Shown: one piece after another, positions 21,301-34,142 of the stretch
Numbering within the stretch: the stretch's first letter is position 1
Layout: every line of letters begins with the position of its first letter
From: Rhynochetos jubatus
Taxonomy: Eukaryota; Chordata; Aves; Eurypygiformes; Rhynochetidae
Length of the DNA: 64,000 nt
NCBI GenBank assembly: GCA_027574665.1
Contig: CM050650.1
Coordinates: 56,031,304 to 56,095,303, forward strand
Reading direction: 5' to 3'
The notes under the pieces: model-generated
What the model saw: the letters and a program-made list of their open reading frames with translations, nothing else
Database searches by the model: none
Told to the model about the DNA's origin: nothing
Program-made: the position numbers and the translations under genes

Positions 21301-24300
21301 CATACCGCTTCAAATCAACTAATACTAACAGGTTTAATACGAAATGCAGCCAAATCCAATGAAATTTCAACAAACCCTTTACCCTGACAGACATATCATA
21401 GGCCTGTCAAATAGAGTTGGCTCTTAGTAATGACATGCTTGCCCCTTTCAATTAAAATATCCCCCTCTGTCCTGAAGGCTGATGTGCACAGAACAAGTGT
21501 GTGAGTTTGCACTTGTTTTTATGTGGCATATTATACCCAGAATGAGCCAAACTCCCATATCTGTGTCTCTGCCTGCCACTCCTGGGTGAGAGGCAGTGGA
21601 TAAATAACAACATGTGGGTTTGTGCTCTAATGTGCATGTGAAATCTTGAACGTGCTACTTTTGCACAGTGGCATCCTTTCGGGTAGGTCAATGAAGTCAG
21701 TTAAGAGTGGACTGAAACCAATTCTTAATTGCAACTTCGTTTAAGATTCACCTTGTTCACAGGTGCTCACATTCAGATTTTCAGCCAAATTCTGGAGCTC
21801 TTTAAACAAAGGAGTTTGACATTTTAATACAGGACCTATATTTTGCTCATGCAGTCCATAAAAATAGAGTGTGGATGGAAGGCAACAGACTAGTGGCACC
21901 AGCAAGCACCCTTAAGTCCATTCTTACTCAGCACAGCACAGTCACTTTGAACCTGAGGGTTCAAACATCTTTCAGTGGCAGTGCCAACCATAGGGCCCCT
22001 AACTCCTAATCCATTTCTAGCTCCTCAGTTTTGATAATATGTGGTTGTGTAAGTATGAGCAGAAAGTACATTGCAAGAAGCTGACAAAGACTACGGCTGC
22101 CTTTATTTTTCTTTAAATTTACATCCTGCCTACCTAAACATTCGTTTTGGTGCACAGGCAAGTCCTCAGCAAGACAAGAGAGCTTAAAATAAATATACAG
22201 CCATAAAACCCCTAGCAGTTTCCAAGAGAAAATATGACTAGATATATACTAGGTTAATGTATTACTTCAATTTCCCATTTAAGGCATTAACTAGAATGCC
22301 TCCAAGGGTGTGGAGTCCTTATCCAAGGACTCAGCTTTCCGCAAAAGGGTAGTCAAGCACAAATCCCTTTCTATTCCAATCACAGGACTGCAAGTTGAGT
22401 CAGACCTGACTTAAAACTATCCAATAACAGTGAGTTTTTAAGCTGAATCAGTGGACTGATCCAATTAGCACTATGGCCTCAAAATTGCTAGAGCTGAGAG
22501 AGAAAAGTAACATACCGCTGGCAGCTGTCTGGAAGGCGGGACATCCCTTGTTTAAGGTGACAGTGAAACTGTGCTCTGAAGGTGAAGCTGTATGTGACTG
22601 CTGGGGTTTACCCCATCTAAGTCCTTCCTCAATCGAGAGGGCAACTCTCCTCTTCCCCACTATATGAAATAAAGGAGACCCAGACCCTTCCCCCATTCTG
22701 TTTAAAGCCATCTAACCTGCACCATGTTTTGTGGTGGGGTTTTTTTGGTTTGTTTTTTTGGGGGGGCAGGGAGGGGAGGGTTCTTTGGTTTTTTTTTTGT
22801 GTGTGTATGTTTGTTAATAGATTTCAGTCAGCTTTGAAGGCTAAACTGGCCCAGCTCCTGGCAAAGCGTTTGCCTGGTCATGAGTAGGAATACACGTAAT
22901 TTTCCTCTTTCAGCAACAAGCTGCGCTGTAACATGAAGCTTCTTCTCTTAACCATAAAAAAAGTTTATTAATAGCAACAAATCTAGATAATAGAAAACAC
23001 TGAATACAAATGTCATTACATTAAAAAAAGTATCTTAACTGAATCGACAAAAGGCACTTTAGAAGGAGATTCTGATACTGTAAAAACCTAAGTTCATGGT
23101 CATCAATGAAACAAGTTGCCTGCTAAGAACTCTAAAAAAAACTTATTAACACATTTTACAGGTATAAGATCTTTAGCAGAATTTGATTTCTAAGTGTTAA
23201 GAACCCAGAAGTGTAAGTGAAATCCATAGTAAGGTAAATTGTATCTGCATATCTGAATGATGAAGACATGAGCCTCCCTTTTTTGAAGTGTGAATACAAA
23301 CAACAAATCAAGACTGTAGATTTTCGAGCTCCCAGTTTGTTACGTCTAACTGTATTTCTTCTACTGAATCCAATTTTTGAACCTTCTTTTAATCCCTCAA
23401 TTTGTAACAGTGAACCAAAAACTGTACTCATGCAAGGAGGACCTTAGGGTACAGAAAGACCCTCATCAGAAGGGGAAAGTTGCTCAATTGACATGAGAAG
23501 CTCAATTAGGAGAGTTGTGGTTATTTATTTTTTGTGAATTTCTACACAGTTGAAACAGAAAGGGCTCAAGTTCAAAATATCATTGAGTCCAAAATATGGT
23601 AAGTAAACAGAAGTGTTAGAAGATGCTTCACATTTCTCAATGCTTGCTAAAAATATCTTTGCAATTACGTTGTGTTGACTGAAAAAAAGATTAGCATATT
23701 TCTGACAGATTGCACATCCTAACATCGTAGCTTTTCTCATTCCTTCTACGAAGTTTCACTAAAAAAGAAAAAAAAATGCTGAAGAAAGTATGAATACAGG
23801 TAGTTTCACAACCAATCTGAGCTAGAAGCAGTAAGCAGTGCAAGTGCCCACTGACTGATCCACGCTCACTATGATACATATCATATGATACATACTTTAT
23901 CTTCACAGCAATACGTGAGTAAGCCAGAAGTGCTAGCTTTACTCACAACAGCACGGATAACAGTAAGTCTGCAGATCTGTTAACACAGCCAGACTTAGCA
24001 AATCTAGCCCACTCAGTAACATGACTAGCAACCTATTAATCAAAATCCAAAAATCCTGCCTGCCACTGGTTGGGCATGGTTTGGGTTGCAGTTTCACAGT
24101 TGGCTTAAGCTGCCTCAACCTCCTGCTGCTGGAAAGAGATCCTGGTTTTCTGACCACTCCCATGCACATTTCTCCTCTTTTCTGGTGCTGGATTACATGA
24201 AAACTCATCGGTGGTGGGTATGGGGAGGTGTGAGGGTGTGCTATTTTTCAGTTGCATTGATTTGGTGATAAGACCTAGGAAGACACATAATCACAACTGC

Positions 24301-27300
24301 CAAAGCAAAGTAGTGAACAGCAATGAAAAGACAGCAGTCGGACCTTCCTGAAATGACTTTACACACTACACTGGATTAAACTAAAATCAACTAATGGGCC
24401 ATTGCCTCAGTTTGTTGTGTAAACCTACTAATCCCCATCTTTGCAAAGACACTGTTCCATGAGAGATGGGGTGAACCACCTTCACAGCTCATCATCACCA
24501 GAAGATCCAGTTTTTCCACCTCCTTGCATTCAGCCCCATGATGCTGCTTATCTTACGCTGAGAACTGATTTAACACATTAACCAGTCAAAAAACTATCCC
24601 AGTTGTAAACTGGCAAAGACTTTGCTTTTTAACTGGAAAAGAGGTAAGACTGCTCAGGCAGGCAGACACATAGTAAGGAAGAGATAAGAAAGGAAAAACA
24701 TCTCCTTTTACTGGTATCAAGCTTTTAAACTGATTCCCTGTGAATTTTTAGTTGAAGACCTTCACAAATAATTAGATCTCTTTTATTCCAAGCCTCAACA
24801 ATTCCCTCACTTTGCTCATCCATTAGCTATTACAGATGACCTATAGCCAAACATTACAATTTCTTATATAAATCCTCAGATGACATTATTTTGGATAAAG
24901 ATGTTTCAGATTAAACCTCAAGAATAGTTTTAACTATACTGATGTCTCTCTGCTAAGTAATCCATCATAACAAACAGACTTTGAGCCTGTCACCAAACTG
25001 ATCTATAAACACTACAAACATTAAGTAACCAAGTAGAACTGCATGTCCAAAGAAAAGGTATATGTAACCTGTATTTGTAAAAAAAATAAAGCTGTAACAA
25101 CATATCTGCATCACTTCCTGAATGTTCTTCCACCAAACACTTAGTTTCATTTCTACTTTTTAAACTACTGAAACACAAACTTTATTTTTTAGCATTTTAG
25201 TGTTTTAATGCTACTTCTGAAATGGAATTTCATTCTGAAATACGGAAACAGAGGAAAATTGTGCTCAGACATTCAAAAAATCTGCTTCTAAAATTAAGTG
25301 AGTGCAAATTAGCTTCCTGTACTCAGGAAATTAAAGTGTCATATGAACGAGTGTTTCAACTTAAACTAAAAAGTTACAAAGATTAAGTATTTTCATTACT
25401 GACCTATTTCACTGGGAAAGTATTCTAGTATTTCAAATTTCCATTTTTTATACGCAGCATATCGTTGGTACATATCAAATATCTCCGAGGTGAACAGCAT
25501 GGCTTCTTGCCCTCCAACTCCAGCAGTTACTTCCATGACAAGATCACTCTTGTCTGTTTCTTCAGAAGGAATCAAAAGCAACACTATCTGCAAATACAAA
25601 AACACCCAGCTAGGACTTCCCTCCGACACCACCACCGAGAGAGGATAAAAGGCCAGACAAGCCTGTGATCGATGTAGGGTGTGTTCTTTCAGCACGACTC
25701 CTCGGCTCCCTGGAGGACAGGCTTCTCATGCCTCTGGCAGGGAAACAGCAGCAGGCAGGAAGAGGTTGGGGGGGGATGCTGCACTGCAGGAAGGGTCTCT
25801 GTGTCTGTTCACAGTCACAGGAGCTACGCAGGTCTCTCTCAAGACCTAGGAAACTTCACACTAGTTTTCTTCTGTCAGGAGCACTGCGATGTGTGGACAC
25901 CAGAGTGTACATGCCAGCTCTTGCAAGACAACTGATCATCTCCCTTCCCATCAGATTCCTTTTTAACCCAGTCTCAACTGCAGAGCTAAGGAGGTATGGA
26001 TGTTTGGGAGGTCAGTCCTTCAACAACTCAGATGTATTATTAATTTATTTATTTTAGATGGCAGAGCCAGCCTGATATTGATCTGTAGAAGAACGATACA
26101 CCAGAACCAAAAAACTGTATCACAATTTTGCAGGCTGGATCAAAACTCCGGACAATTTGCAGATGCTTCTCAATCATCTTCCTCTACAAGCATTAGGTGA
26201 CGTTTCTTTCTACAGACGAGGACGACTTCTTGCAAAATCATAAGTATTTACAAAAATATTTACAAAGAGACTGTTGGATTGTTGTTGAAGGAATAAAGAA
26301 TGTTACAATAACAGCTTCTACTTCACCAGTAACATTATGTAACTGGTGAATTTTATGGTATCAATTTTATGTAAAACAACATAGATACTCCGTAAAACCA
26401 GTATAAGGTAGCAGTCTGAAGTAGTTACATAGTATTAAACTATTTTTTTCCAAACTACTTGTGTGTGATACTACACAAGCCAAATATTTTCAATAAATAA
26501 CAAGCTGGACATCCATAAAGGTACACCCAGACAAGACAGACTGTAGCACCTACTTATAAAGATGCATTGATTCAAACAATTTCAGATGCAAGTATGCACT
26601 TACTTACAGGCTGTCTCTATACCATCTGCATTTTTCATCTTCCCTTAGATAACTGATACTAGCTGAGGAGTGTAACTGGCTGGGGCAGGTGGGTGAGCAG
26701 GAGAAGGGTTTATCATATACATCCTATGTTGATGAGAAAACAATTTAGCTTGGTTAATTCAGGAATGGCAAGAAAAGAGAGGCTTTTAAATGGGATCTAA
26801 CCTGGTGTTTCAGTTCAGCTATCTCTTCTTCACAGGAGGTGATTTCCCTTTCTGCAAGCTTCTGGAAATCTTCGCTCTCATCTGGAATATTTGAGTATGG
26901 TTAATCCTCAGACTTATATCTGTGCCACTCTCAGAAAACCGTTTGGAAAATAACCACATGAAGAACTTGAAAAAACCCAAACCTATCACATAAAAACTCC
27001 CCAACACACTAAACCTACCAGAAAATGAGATTACTAATACAATCTGTAATGAAGATGTACGACACACATTGTGTTTTCTGATATTGTTTAGGTATGAGAC
27101 ATGGGAAAATCTGAAATACAAGAAGTTCCACTTAAACACAAACAAAAAAAAAAAAAGCTGACCCAAAAAACAACCCCCAACCCAACCAAAAAAAATTAAC
27201 AATTGCTGTGCTGGTGGTCAAACAGTGTCCTAGGTTGCCCAGAGAGGTTGTGGAGACTACATCCTTAGAGATATTCAAGCCCCAACTGGACACAACTGTG

Positions 27301-29621
27301 AGCAACCTGCTGTAGGTGACCCTGCTTGAGCAGGGGTTTGGACTGGACAATCTCCAGAGGTCCCTTCCCAACTCAGCCATTCCGTGATTCTAAGAAACTA
27401 CTTGCTGTATTTCACTGAGACAGGAACTTCAAGGATTTAAAAAGTACAGCAGCCCCACACTTGACATGCTTCACTAAAAGAACTATTACCCTTATCATTG
27501 TATGCAAAAATGTGAAAACAGTAGTAGTAATTTCAAGTATTTTATCTCTGTAAATTTATTCCAGAGCAGCTGCAAAGCTTCTAACACATCACTAAAAACA
27601 AAGATATAGAAGAATGCTTGCATAATAAGAGGAACTAGTAATTTTAAAGTGTTACTTGACTGATCAACACTAATGCTTTACAATTAAGGCCTGTTTTTCT
27701 GTGCTACAGTTTCGATATGTTAAAATGTTCCTTTTTTTCTGGTCAAAAATCAAACTTTACCCACCCCCCACCCCCCAAAAAATTAGGAAATCAACACCTT
27801 AAGCAACCTATGATCTGCACTGAATCAGCTCACTTGCCCAGAAGAAAATATATTACCCCAAAAAGGAGAAAATGGTACACACAATGAATAAAGGGGGGAT
27901 GAGGTGGGCACAGGGACACAAAACTGCACAATCAGCAGCAAGAGGAGAAAAAGAAAAATGCTAGACTTGTTTATTTTCTGAGTACAGCAAGCTTTTAAAT
28001 GCATTTTAAATGCATTCAGCTGAGATGCACCTTTACAACACAGCCACAGCTTTTCAGCGCTTTAACTGCATTTAGTCACTAGCACAATTTTAAACTAAAC
28101 TTTTTGACTTTACAAGTCAGTTTAACACTGGTGATTTAACACCTCCCTCACCAATCACTTCTGTAAGAAGGAAATTAAAAGGATAATCATGCGTAAATTG
28201 GTTTAAACAACACGCATGCTTTACCTACAGCTGGCTAAGAGCATGCACGGTTGACTAGCTGACTAACGGCAACTCTTTAAACACGTGAACTTGATCATCT
28301 CTAACAATCCACTTCTTTACAATAACTACTGACTGATCAGGGGCTAGCCATTAAGGCCAACAGACGGGCAAATTAAGGAATTGCAAATCGATTATAATCA
28401 AGCCAGGTATTCATAACGCAATTATTATACAACTAAGAAATAATCTAATAGCAGTTGAATACTTTAAGGTGCAAAGGTAATATAAGCTCTAACATCGGTT
28501 AAAAATAATATATATAAATATTTTGAAGTATGAACTACAGGGGTGCTCTAAGTTACTGTTTAAGACCTTGTAATCACTTTGCTGAAGTTCTAAACCTGTT
28601 TTTGATGACACTGTCTTCTGCGGCAGGTTCTGAAAGGAGGAGAAAAAAATTCCTCCATTCCATTTCATTCAGTTAGCTTGGGCCATTGATTAATTTGTTC
28701 AAAGGAACCAGTCCTCCTTTTTCAATCTGAGGTGGGAGAGAATGAATAGAAAACAAACCCCATGTGTTTTCAGAGAGCGTTTGCCGTCTCCATCAGCTGA
28801 AACAACAGTTAACACGCTTATTTAAGCGGTCTTTAGAGGAGCAGTAAGTATCACATAATCTAGGGGAACATCTCATGATCCAGTGAATGCTTATGGACCT
28901 TGAAAGTACTGTTTGACTCAGCAAATATATTTTTTACCGTATTTGGCGACAAGAAGAGCGTGCAGCTACTGACGCCATGCAAAGTTAAAGCACAGGGCGG
29001 AGGCAGCACAAACGCTCTGTGCCTGCTGACACGGATGCGTGCGGGCACACCGGCCGGCCTGTCGCTACAGCAAGAATTCACGAAAAAACCTCAAATTAGA
29101 AGTTTTCTACCCCTGATCAATTATCCGTCTTTCCTACGGAGCAGATGCTATGACGCTGCTCTTCCTCCGGGGACCCGTGGACCCGCTCTCCCCAGCTGAC
29201 CCCCGCTCGGGAGGTATGCCCACTCCCGCCCCCCGCCGCCGACAGCCCGCCCCCTTGGGGCGCTCGCCCAATCGCGTCGGCACATGCAAATCACCGCCCC
29301 CCGCCGACCCGCGCCGCCCGCACCTTGCCGCGCCAGCTCCCGCGTGTCGCCCAGCTCCTGCTCCTTGTCGCGCAGCCGCTGGATCCGCGCCGCCAGCTCC
29401 GGCGCCGTCCCGCCCCGCGCCCGAGCCTCCAGCAGGCGCCGTAAGGAAGGGGCGGCGAACACCTCGTCTAAGCAGGGCCGGGCGCTCAACCCACGGCGCG
29501 GGTGCGGCGGGCATGTCTTCGCCGCGCTGTCCGCGACCGGCGCTGTCCGAGGGCCCCAGGGGGGCAGCGCGGCGGCCCGATAGCCTTGCGCCGCACGGAG
29601 AGCTCGCGAGAGCAGCCGCAT
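15154..29621 (-). CDS. MTRF1L: MTRF1L, mitochondrial peptide chain release factor 1a (7 coding exons, spliced)
   Basis: mtRF1a recognises UAA and UAG in the mitochondrial ribosome and triggers release of the finished peptide. The CDS joins 29621..29324, 26881..26802, 25587..25404, 19297..19134, 18255..18138, 15954..15818 and 15369..15154. Every junction keeps the frame and the product is 398 residues (human about 380). Residues 1-50 are Arg/Ala-rich with hardly any acidic residues, as in a mitochondrial presequence. A coiled-coil-like helical domain follows (about 60-126). The codon-recognition PKT sits at 219-221 in [12 protein letters not shown]. The catalytic GGQ is at 263-265 in [13 protein letters not shown] rather than an RF2-type motif, and the neighbours FBXO5 and RGS17, identify it as MTRF1L rather than its paralogue MTRF1. 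Confidence 0.96.
15818..15954 (-). CDS. MTRF1L: MTRF1L coding exon 6
   Basis: The acceptor is tttttggcag|GGATTG and the donor CAA|GTAAGT. The 137-nt exon completes a split Gly codon and encodes S-E-C-Q-Q-E-R-S-Q and the following helix of the GGQ domain. Confidence 0.95.
16245..16277. repeat. Perfect 12-bp inverted repeat (hairpin) in MTRF1L intron 6
   Basis: AGAAGACACACA at 16245-16256 is the exact reverse complement of TGTGTGTCTTCT at 16266-16277, with a 9-nt loop. It lies in intron sequence and matches no repeat family I recognise. Confidence 0.85.
16657..17060 (-). mobile_element. CR1 LINE fragment, 3' end, minus orientation
   Basis: Typical bird CR1. The plus strand begins with the reverse complement of the ATTCTATGATTCT tail, followed by the conserved 3'UTR and the last part of ORF2. 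On the minus strand the end of the ORF2 frame (about 16740-16934) is still open with W-N-R-L-P-R-E-A and F-K-A-R-L-D-E. It is 5'-truncated, as is usual. A run of eleven C interrupts it at about 16945-16955. It lies in MTRF1L intron 5, in sense with the gene. Confidence 0.92.
18138..18255 (-). CDS. MTRF1L: MTRF1L coding exon 5 (catalytic GGQ)
   Basis: The acceptor is cccatgacag|ATGAGG and the donor CCAACAG|GTGCTT. It is 118 nt and encodes the GGQ loop, so skipping it would shift the frame and remove catalysis. The donor is weak for a major-class site: only GT and the exonic CAG match well. Confidence 0.94.
19134..19297 (-). CDS. MTRF1L: MTRF1L coding exon 4 (codon recognition, PKT)
   Basis: The acceptor is cttgtgtttaag|GTGGCC and the donor GAG|GTAATA, 164 nt. 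It encodes [12 protein letters not shown], the tripeptide region that reads UAA/UAG. Upstream it reads [12 protein letters not shown] where human has A-S-I-G-G-S-E-A-Y-R-H-M, a small lineage difference. Confidence 0.95.
21122..21150. repeat. (TA)n/(CA)n microsatellite
   Basis: Alternating TATATA with CATA and ACACACA units in MTRF1L intron 3. Confidence 0.85.
22736..22812. repeat. G/T-rich low-complexity tract
   Basis: Runs of T alternate with GG, GGGG, a G7 run and (GT)n in MTRF1L intron 3. In the transcript this is a C/A-rich tract. Confidence 0.8.
25404..25587 (-). CDS. MTRF1L: MTRF1L coding exon 3
   Basis: The acceptor is gtatttgcag|ATAGTG and the donor ATAG|GTCAGT, 184 nt. It encodes [11 protein letters not shown], conserved in class-I release factors. 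This GGQ is part of domain 2 and is not the catalytic one. Confidence 0.95.
26802..26881 (-). CDS. MTRF1L: MTRF1L coding exon 2
   Basis: The acceptor is caaatattccag|ATGAGA and the donor CACCAG|GTTAGA. This 80-nt exon completes a split Asp codon and adds 26 codons of acidic helical sequence ([12 protein letters not shown]). The donor departs from GTAAGT at intron position +3. Confidence 0.92.
27215..27392 (+). mobile_element. CR1 LINE 3' fragment, plus orientation
   Basis: GTTGCCCAGAGAGGTTGTGGA and the final CCATTCCGTGATTCTA are diagnostic of a CR1 3' end. It is short and diverged, antisense to MTRF1L, in intron 1. Confidence 0.88.
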
Positions 29622-30100
29622 GCCCGACTGGGGCGGGACGTCAGGCACCCTTCCTTGCCAGCCTGGGCCGGTGCCGGAAACACCCGAACGCGCTCGGCCG
29701 CCTCCCTTCCGGGATTCCGGAAACCGCCGAAGAGGCTCGGCGCCGGTTTCGGGAGCGGTCGGAAGCCATCGGGGCTCCGCCGGCGGAAACGGAGGAAGGA
29801 GCTGGGCTCCGTGCGTTCCGCGGAGCTGCCTCTGATTGGCCAGCGCTGTGAGGGCGGGACAAGGGGCGGGGCTCTCGGGCGCGGGCAGGTGGGCTCCGCC
29901 CCGTGCCCTGGTACCGAGGGCTTCCCTGCACGCCTCAGCGGGGTCCTGGCGGCACCGGAGGTGGCATTGGAGTGGGGTTTTATTCATTCCGACCGAAAAA
30001 AGAACCCAAAGCCTCGCCAAATACCAGAAGCTCGAAGGCAGAGCTCCTGGAGGTGGTCGTTGGGGTGGCTTAGTGCCGTCCCGCGCTGTGGCCGCCCTCC
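29140..30100. promoter_or_regulatory. MTRF1L: CpG island promoter of MTRF1L
   Basis: CpG-dense sequence covers the first exon and upstream region. Above the start codon lie an ATTGG (CCAAT in gene orientation) at 29835-29839 and GC boxes at about 29852-29858 and 29863-29872. No TATA box is evident, consistent with a housekeeping mitochondrial gene. Long GC-rich open frames on both strands are by-products of composition. Confidence 0.8.
29324..29621 (-). CDS. MTRF1L: MTRF1L coding exon 1 (mitochondrial presequence)
   Basis: The ATG at 29621-29619 opens M-R-L-L-S-R-A-L-R and the exon ends at donor CAAG|GTGCGG, 298 nt. This start gives a typical arginine-rich presequence and resembles the human start M-R-S-R-V-L. 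The frame stays open upstream to an ATG at 29987-29985, but that would place promoter elements inside the coding sequence. Confidence 0.9.
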
Positions 30101-30241
30101 AAGGCTGCTGGTGTGGGAGGGAGTGCTGGAGGATTCCGTCGGGGTTGGGATATCCAGGTGACTCTTACAGGTCTCCTCCTCTCACTCCAGAAGAAACTTT
30201 CAGAATTAAAATAGCCGGAGGAGGAGAAGAGAGAGGAAGCT

Positions 30242-30436
30242 CCAGAGGGTGGTGAGGCACTGGAACAGGCTGCCCAGAGAAGCTGTGGATGCCCCATCCC
30301 TGGGAGTGTCCAAGGCCAGGCTGGATGAGGCTGTGAGCAACCTGGTCTAGTGGAGGGTGTCCCTGCCCATGGCAGGGGGGTTGGAACTGGATGGTCTGTA
30401 AGGTCCCTTCCAACACAAAGCAGTCTGTGATTCTAT
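30242..30436 (+). mobile_element. CR1 LINE 3' fragment, plus orientation
   Basis: The block begins in CCAGAGGGTGGTGAGGCACT and ends with TCTGTGATTCTAT, a young-looking CR1 3' end closely similar to the copies at 16.7 and 37.9 kb. It lies about 0.6 kb upstream of the MTRF1L start codon, next to the CpG island. Confidence 0.92.
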
Positions 30437-33400
30437 CGTTCGTTCAATGAAGCTGCAAATACTGGTGGAAGGGTACCTCCGCAGTGAAAGCAGGGGCAGA
30501 AGTAAGCATTTAGAGGGAAAAGAATGCATCGTCAGGAGAAGATAAAAGGGACAATTGAATTGGCCTTTACAACAGAGACTTAAAGACTACCCGTTACAAA
30601 ATACAGATCCGAATACAGTGTCTTATATTTGAACTGGAACGCAGTGAAGGTGCAGTCAGTTAGTAAATGTGATATGATAGATGTTGTGGGATGATCTAGA
30701 CAGATCCCCTCTGGTATTCAGGCAGGGTGGCAGAGTAACCTGGTTTTAGATAGTATCATCAATGAAATTCTTGTCTAAACTTAAAACAGTTTGAAGAATA
30801 TTCTTTATTATAAAAATGTGCCACTATCCATAAAACTATTAGGTAGTATTTTATATTGCAATCATTGGAGGAGTCAAAGTCAGGTCTTTGCTGTTCTTCT
30901 GTCCTTGATTGTGTCTAAACAGAACTAGGTTATCGTACTTTACAACTAAGTTACGCTGATGGAATAACAGTAACTTCCAAATGATGCATTATTAATTTGT
31001 TATTTTTGTGCGTGCAGTATCAAAACTAAGAGTAATGCTTGCACACCTAAGTAGTTTTGGTAGTCACAAATGGAAACTTGGAAGCTTTGTTCCGTTGTGG
31101 AAATCCAAAGGCAATATGGTCAACAGAAGAGTTTGTAATTCACAATATTAAACATAAAAATGAATGGCTGAATAAAAACATTTTCCTATGATTGCAAGTG
31201 CACCACTTGGAATAAGGTTTGTTGGCAAAATACACCGTAGCAATAATCTGCAAGTAGAATCACACTCAAGGAGCTCTGTGGAGAATGTACTGTCTGTGTG
31301 GCTGGTCTGGCGCCGAGGAACAGCCCAGGCCGTAGCTTATGGTATCTCACCCACCGAAAACATCCCTTGCACTCACTCCTGCCTGCCCATGAAGCCTTCT
31401 TTCAGAAGGGTAAAGGAGTAATGATCAAATTTATGCATTTAATAGGCCAGATATTTTGGTGTGCTGCAACAATGGAAGAGTCTTAACAGCTGTGTGAATG
31501 CTGCTTGTGAGAGAAGTACACAGAACTCAGGAAATTTAGAGTAAGGGGGATTTAATGTAAAGCTTTTGAGAAGGAAAAAAGGCGGTGTGAGTCAATGAAT
31601 GATGGTCAGCCTTTGAATCACCTAAATCGTATCCCTGTTTTAAATTGGAAAGATGGTTTTCCACAGACTGAATTTATGGATAAAGGAAAGGGCAAAATCT
31701 GTGTTTTGGTATAATGCTAAAGTGATATGCAGACAATGTTTACGTCAGGTTTTTTTCCAGATGGTTTTGGCACCGTTATTGCCTTGTTCTTTCATCCCAC
31801 AAACATCACTTCTACGTCTGTCTGAAGTATTCAGGACCTATATGGGTGGGGCTGACGTTTTGTCACTGCAAACGTACTCAGGCTATAGGTGAACAGGATT
31901 GGACCTTTGTCACTGCAGCCATGTCCCAGGATGTGCTGTAGTGCTACTCTTGGGCCTCTCCAAAAATAACAGCATTGTGGGCTGAGATAAACCCTATTGT
32001 GAAGCTGGTAGTTAGACACGGTTCAAATCGACTCGGAGCACACATTGCAGCTGTCTGTCTACGTGCAACCTAAATTTTTTGCTTTGTTGGATTTGATAAG
32101 GACTCGGACTATTGTCGGCTGGGTGAACACTGCCGGGAGCAGGTTTACAGACATCGCAGAGCTGTGAGCTTTAATCCTTGTGGAGTAGAGTGTTGCTGAA
32201 GTTAAGAGACTTTCTTGTATCAGCTTTGGTTGCTTTTGAATTGGCACTGTGAAATCCTTATGCTAAATGGCTTTCGCAAGCACTTACTGCATACAGAAGC
32301 TGCCCATCCCTAAGTGGGCTCACGCATGGTCAGTCCAGCATGCTGCTCTCACCGAAAGAGCCTCCCACCTCTTTCAGATACTGCTTCCACGGGCAGATGC
32401 TCCTTGTGATGGAATTTGCTGCCTAGGGGAGCAAGTTTGGCATCAGGTGATAGCTTAAACCCTGGCTGCTTAAGACAGAATGCAGGTCTCCCCTACTTGC
32501 TCGGTTTAGACCCCAGCCTAGCAGACACTTTACCATGCCTTTAATTTAAAACCGAACTATTACTAGCTTAAGTCTGGTCTGTGACCACTCTGTGTTGTCC
32601 TGCTAATGGTTTATGTGGACTCCACAGGAGCTCATATGAGCAATGGATGAGCTGTGGAGCTGGAAGTGCTACAGCCACGCTTCCATGGCACCCTGCTGCC
32701 TGGACTCGGCTGGCTAACATGCAGCCCAGCCACCTGTGCCACTGACCTGCCTTTTCTCCATCATACCTTCAGTCTCCATCACACTCTATATGCCTTCAGT
32801 CTAAATACTCTCGATGTTGTCTGTGGTTTTGTTTTATCCTGGGTACCCCAAACTACTTTCAGCTCAGTTATTCAAAAGTTGACTGTAAACAGCTAAGTTG
32901 AAGACACACATAATATAATATATATTCAATTTCTTTGAAACCTAAAGGTGTTAGGAGTGTAGCCAAGTGCTCTGCTTATTTCTGGCTATTCAGCATTAGG
33001 CTGTATTTGACAGAAAAGGTTAAACACTGGGCAAAAATTACAAAAACATAACTCACTTTCTGTAGTGCACTTGCTATATACATTCTCATGAAAAACTGAA
33101 ATACAAGTTAAATACATACTTATTTTATTCCAGGCTATAGAATAAGTGTATTTAGGCAGTTTTTCAAAGTGTATTGTACACTGCATGCACAATAAATCAG
33201 TTTAATAGCTCAACTGTTTTACAATTTGTGTTCAAAGAACTGTATGATAGGCAATGAGATCATGTTATGGCATGATTTGTTGTCCATTTGGACCACATCC
33301 ACTTTTAAATAAAAAAATTTGGGAAACCCAAACTGATAGATGAAATGTATATTAATCATTTTAATATGAGCATTTGCTCCAAGAAAGAAACACCATGTGT

Positions 33401-34142
33401 TATGTTCAATTTTTAAATCCCTCCAAACACAGCATTTAAGACAAGAAATTGTGAACGTGATTTCATTGCAGTATTACAATGAAGATTGGTGTAACGTTTT
33501 TCAAAATGATGTAACAGTTTCCAAATACAGGTTTTGGAGTCTTGTGCTAGAAATCAAGATAATATTTTAGGGTCCGCACATTTAGCTTCAAAACTGTCCT
33601 TGAACGGATGACTTGTCTGTGTTGACAAGAACTTCTACCTGTGTGAAATATCTTATAAAGATAGCTTATGACTAGCAGGTCACCATCAAATAGTAACATT
33701 AAGAATATTCAAGTCTACATTTGTAAAGACTTACACATGCAGTTTTGTCTCTTACACATTGTTTAGATGTGTGGACTAAATGTATTGTGCCTCAAAACAC
33801 CAACAAACTTGAAATTACACTGTGTAAATATATACATATATGATGCTTTATATGTTTAGTACCACAGTAATTATAACTGTAATCAAATGATACTAGACAT
33901 ATGTAGGACCATAAATTCCAATTAAGAAAAAAAGCCAGAAAAAATTAATTTTTTCTAACAGTATTTCACAGTAGAAGGAGGGAGTCCTTTCTCACTGAAC
34001 TTCCCCCCCTCTCAGGATTTGTAAACATCATAGGTATTATTCTATCAGTATAATAATTGAATATTTTATTCATAATGGTAAGTAGCTAACCAACATGAAT
34101 AAAGTTGTCGTAACACAATAACACTTTCAGACAAAACAGGTA
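30437..34142. other. Intergenic DNA between MTRF1L and the RGS17 3' end
   Basis: No gene, RNA gene or clear transposon was recognised. The sequence is AT-rich beyond 32.9 kb, and an extended RGS17 3'UTR could reach into it. Confidence 0.5.

Larger units (their letters stand above)
19298..25403 (-). other. MTRF1L: MTRF1L intron 3 (largest intron)
   Basis: This is about 6.1 kb of AT-rich intron. It contains a T/G-rich low-complexity tract (22736-22812) and a TA/CA microsatellite (21122-21150). No nested gene or recognisable transposon was seen. Confidence 0.8.

Noticed and set aside
29622..29987. In-frame upstream ATG that would extend MTRF1L by about 120 residues
   Set aside because: The extension would cover the CCAAT and GC boxes, shows no presequence or homology, and the ATG at 29621 gives a typical mitochondrial start like human.
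29134..30161. Long open frames on the plus strand over the MTRF1L promoter
   Set aside because: They are shadows of CpG composition and of MTRF1L exon 1. No domain, splice site or conservation argument supports them.
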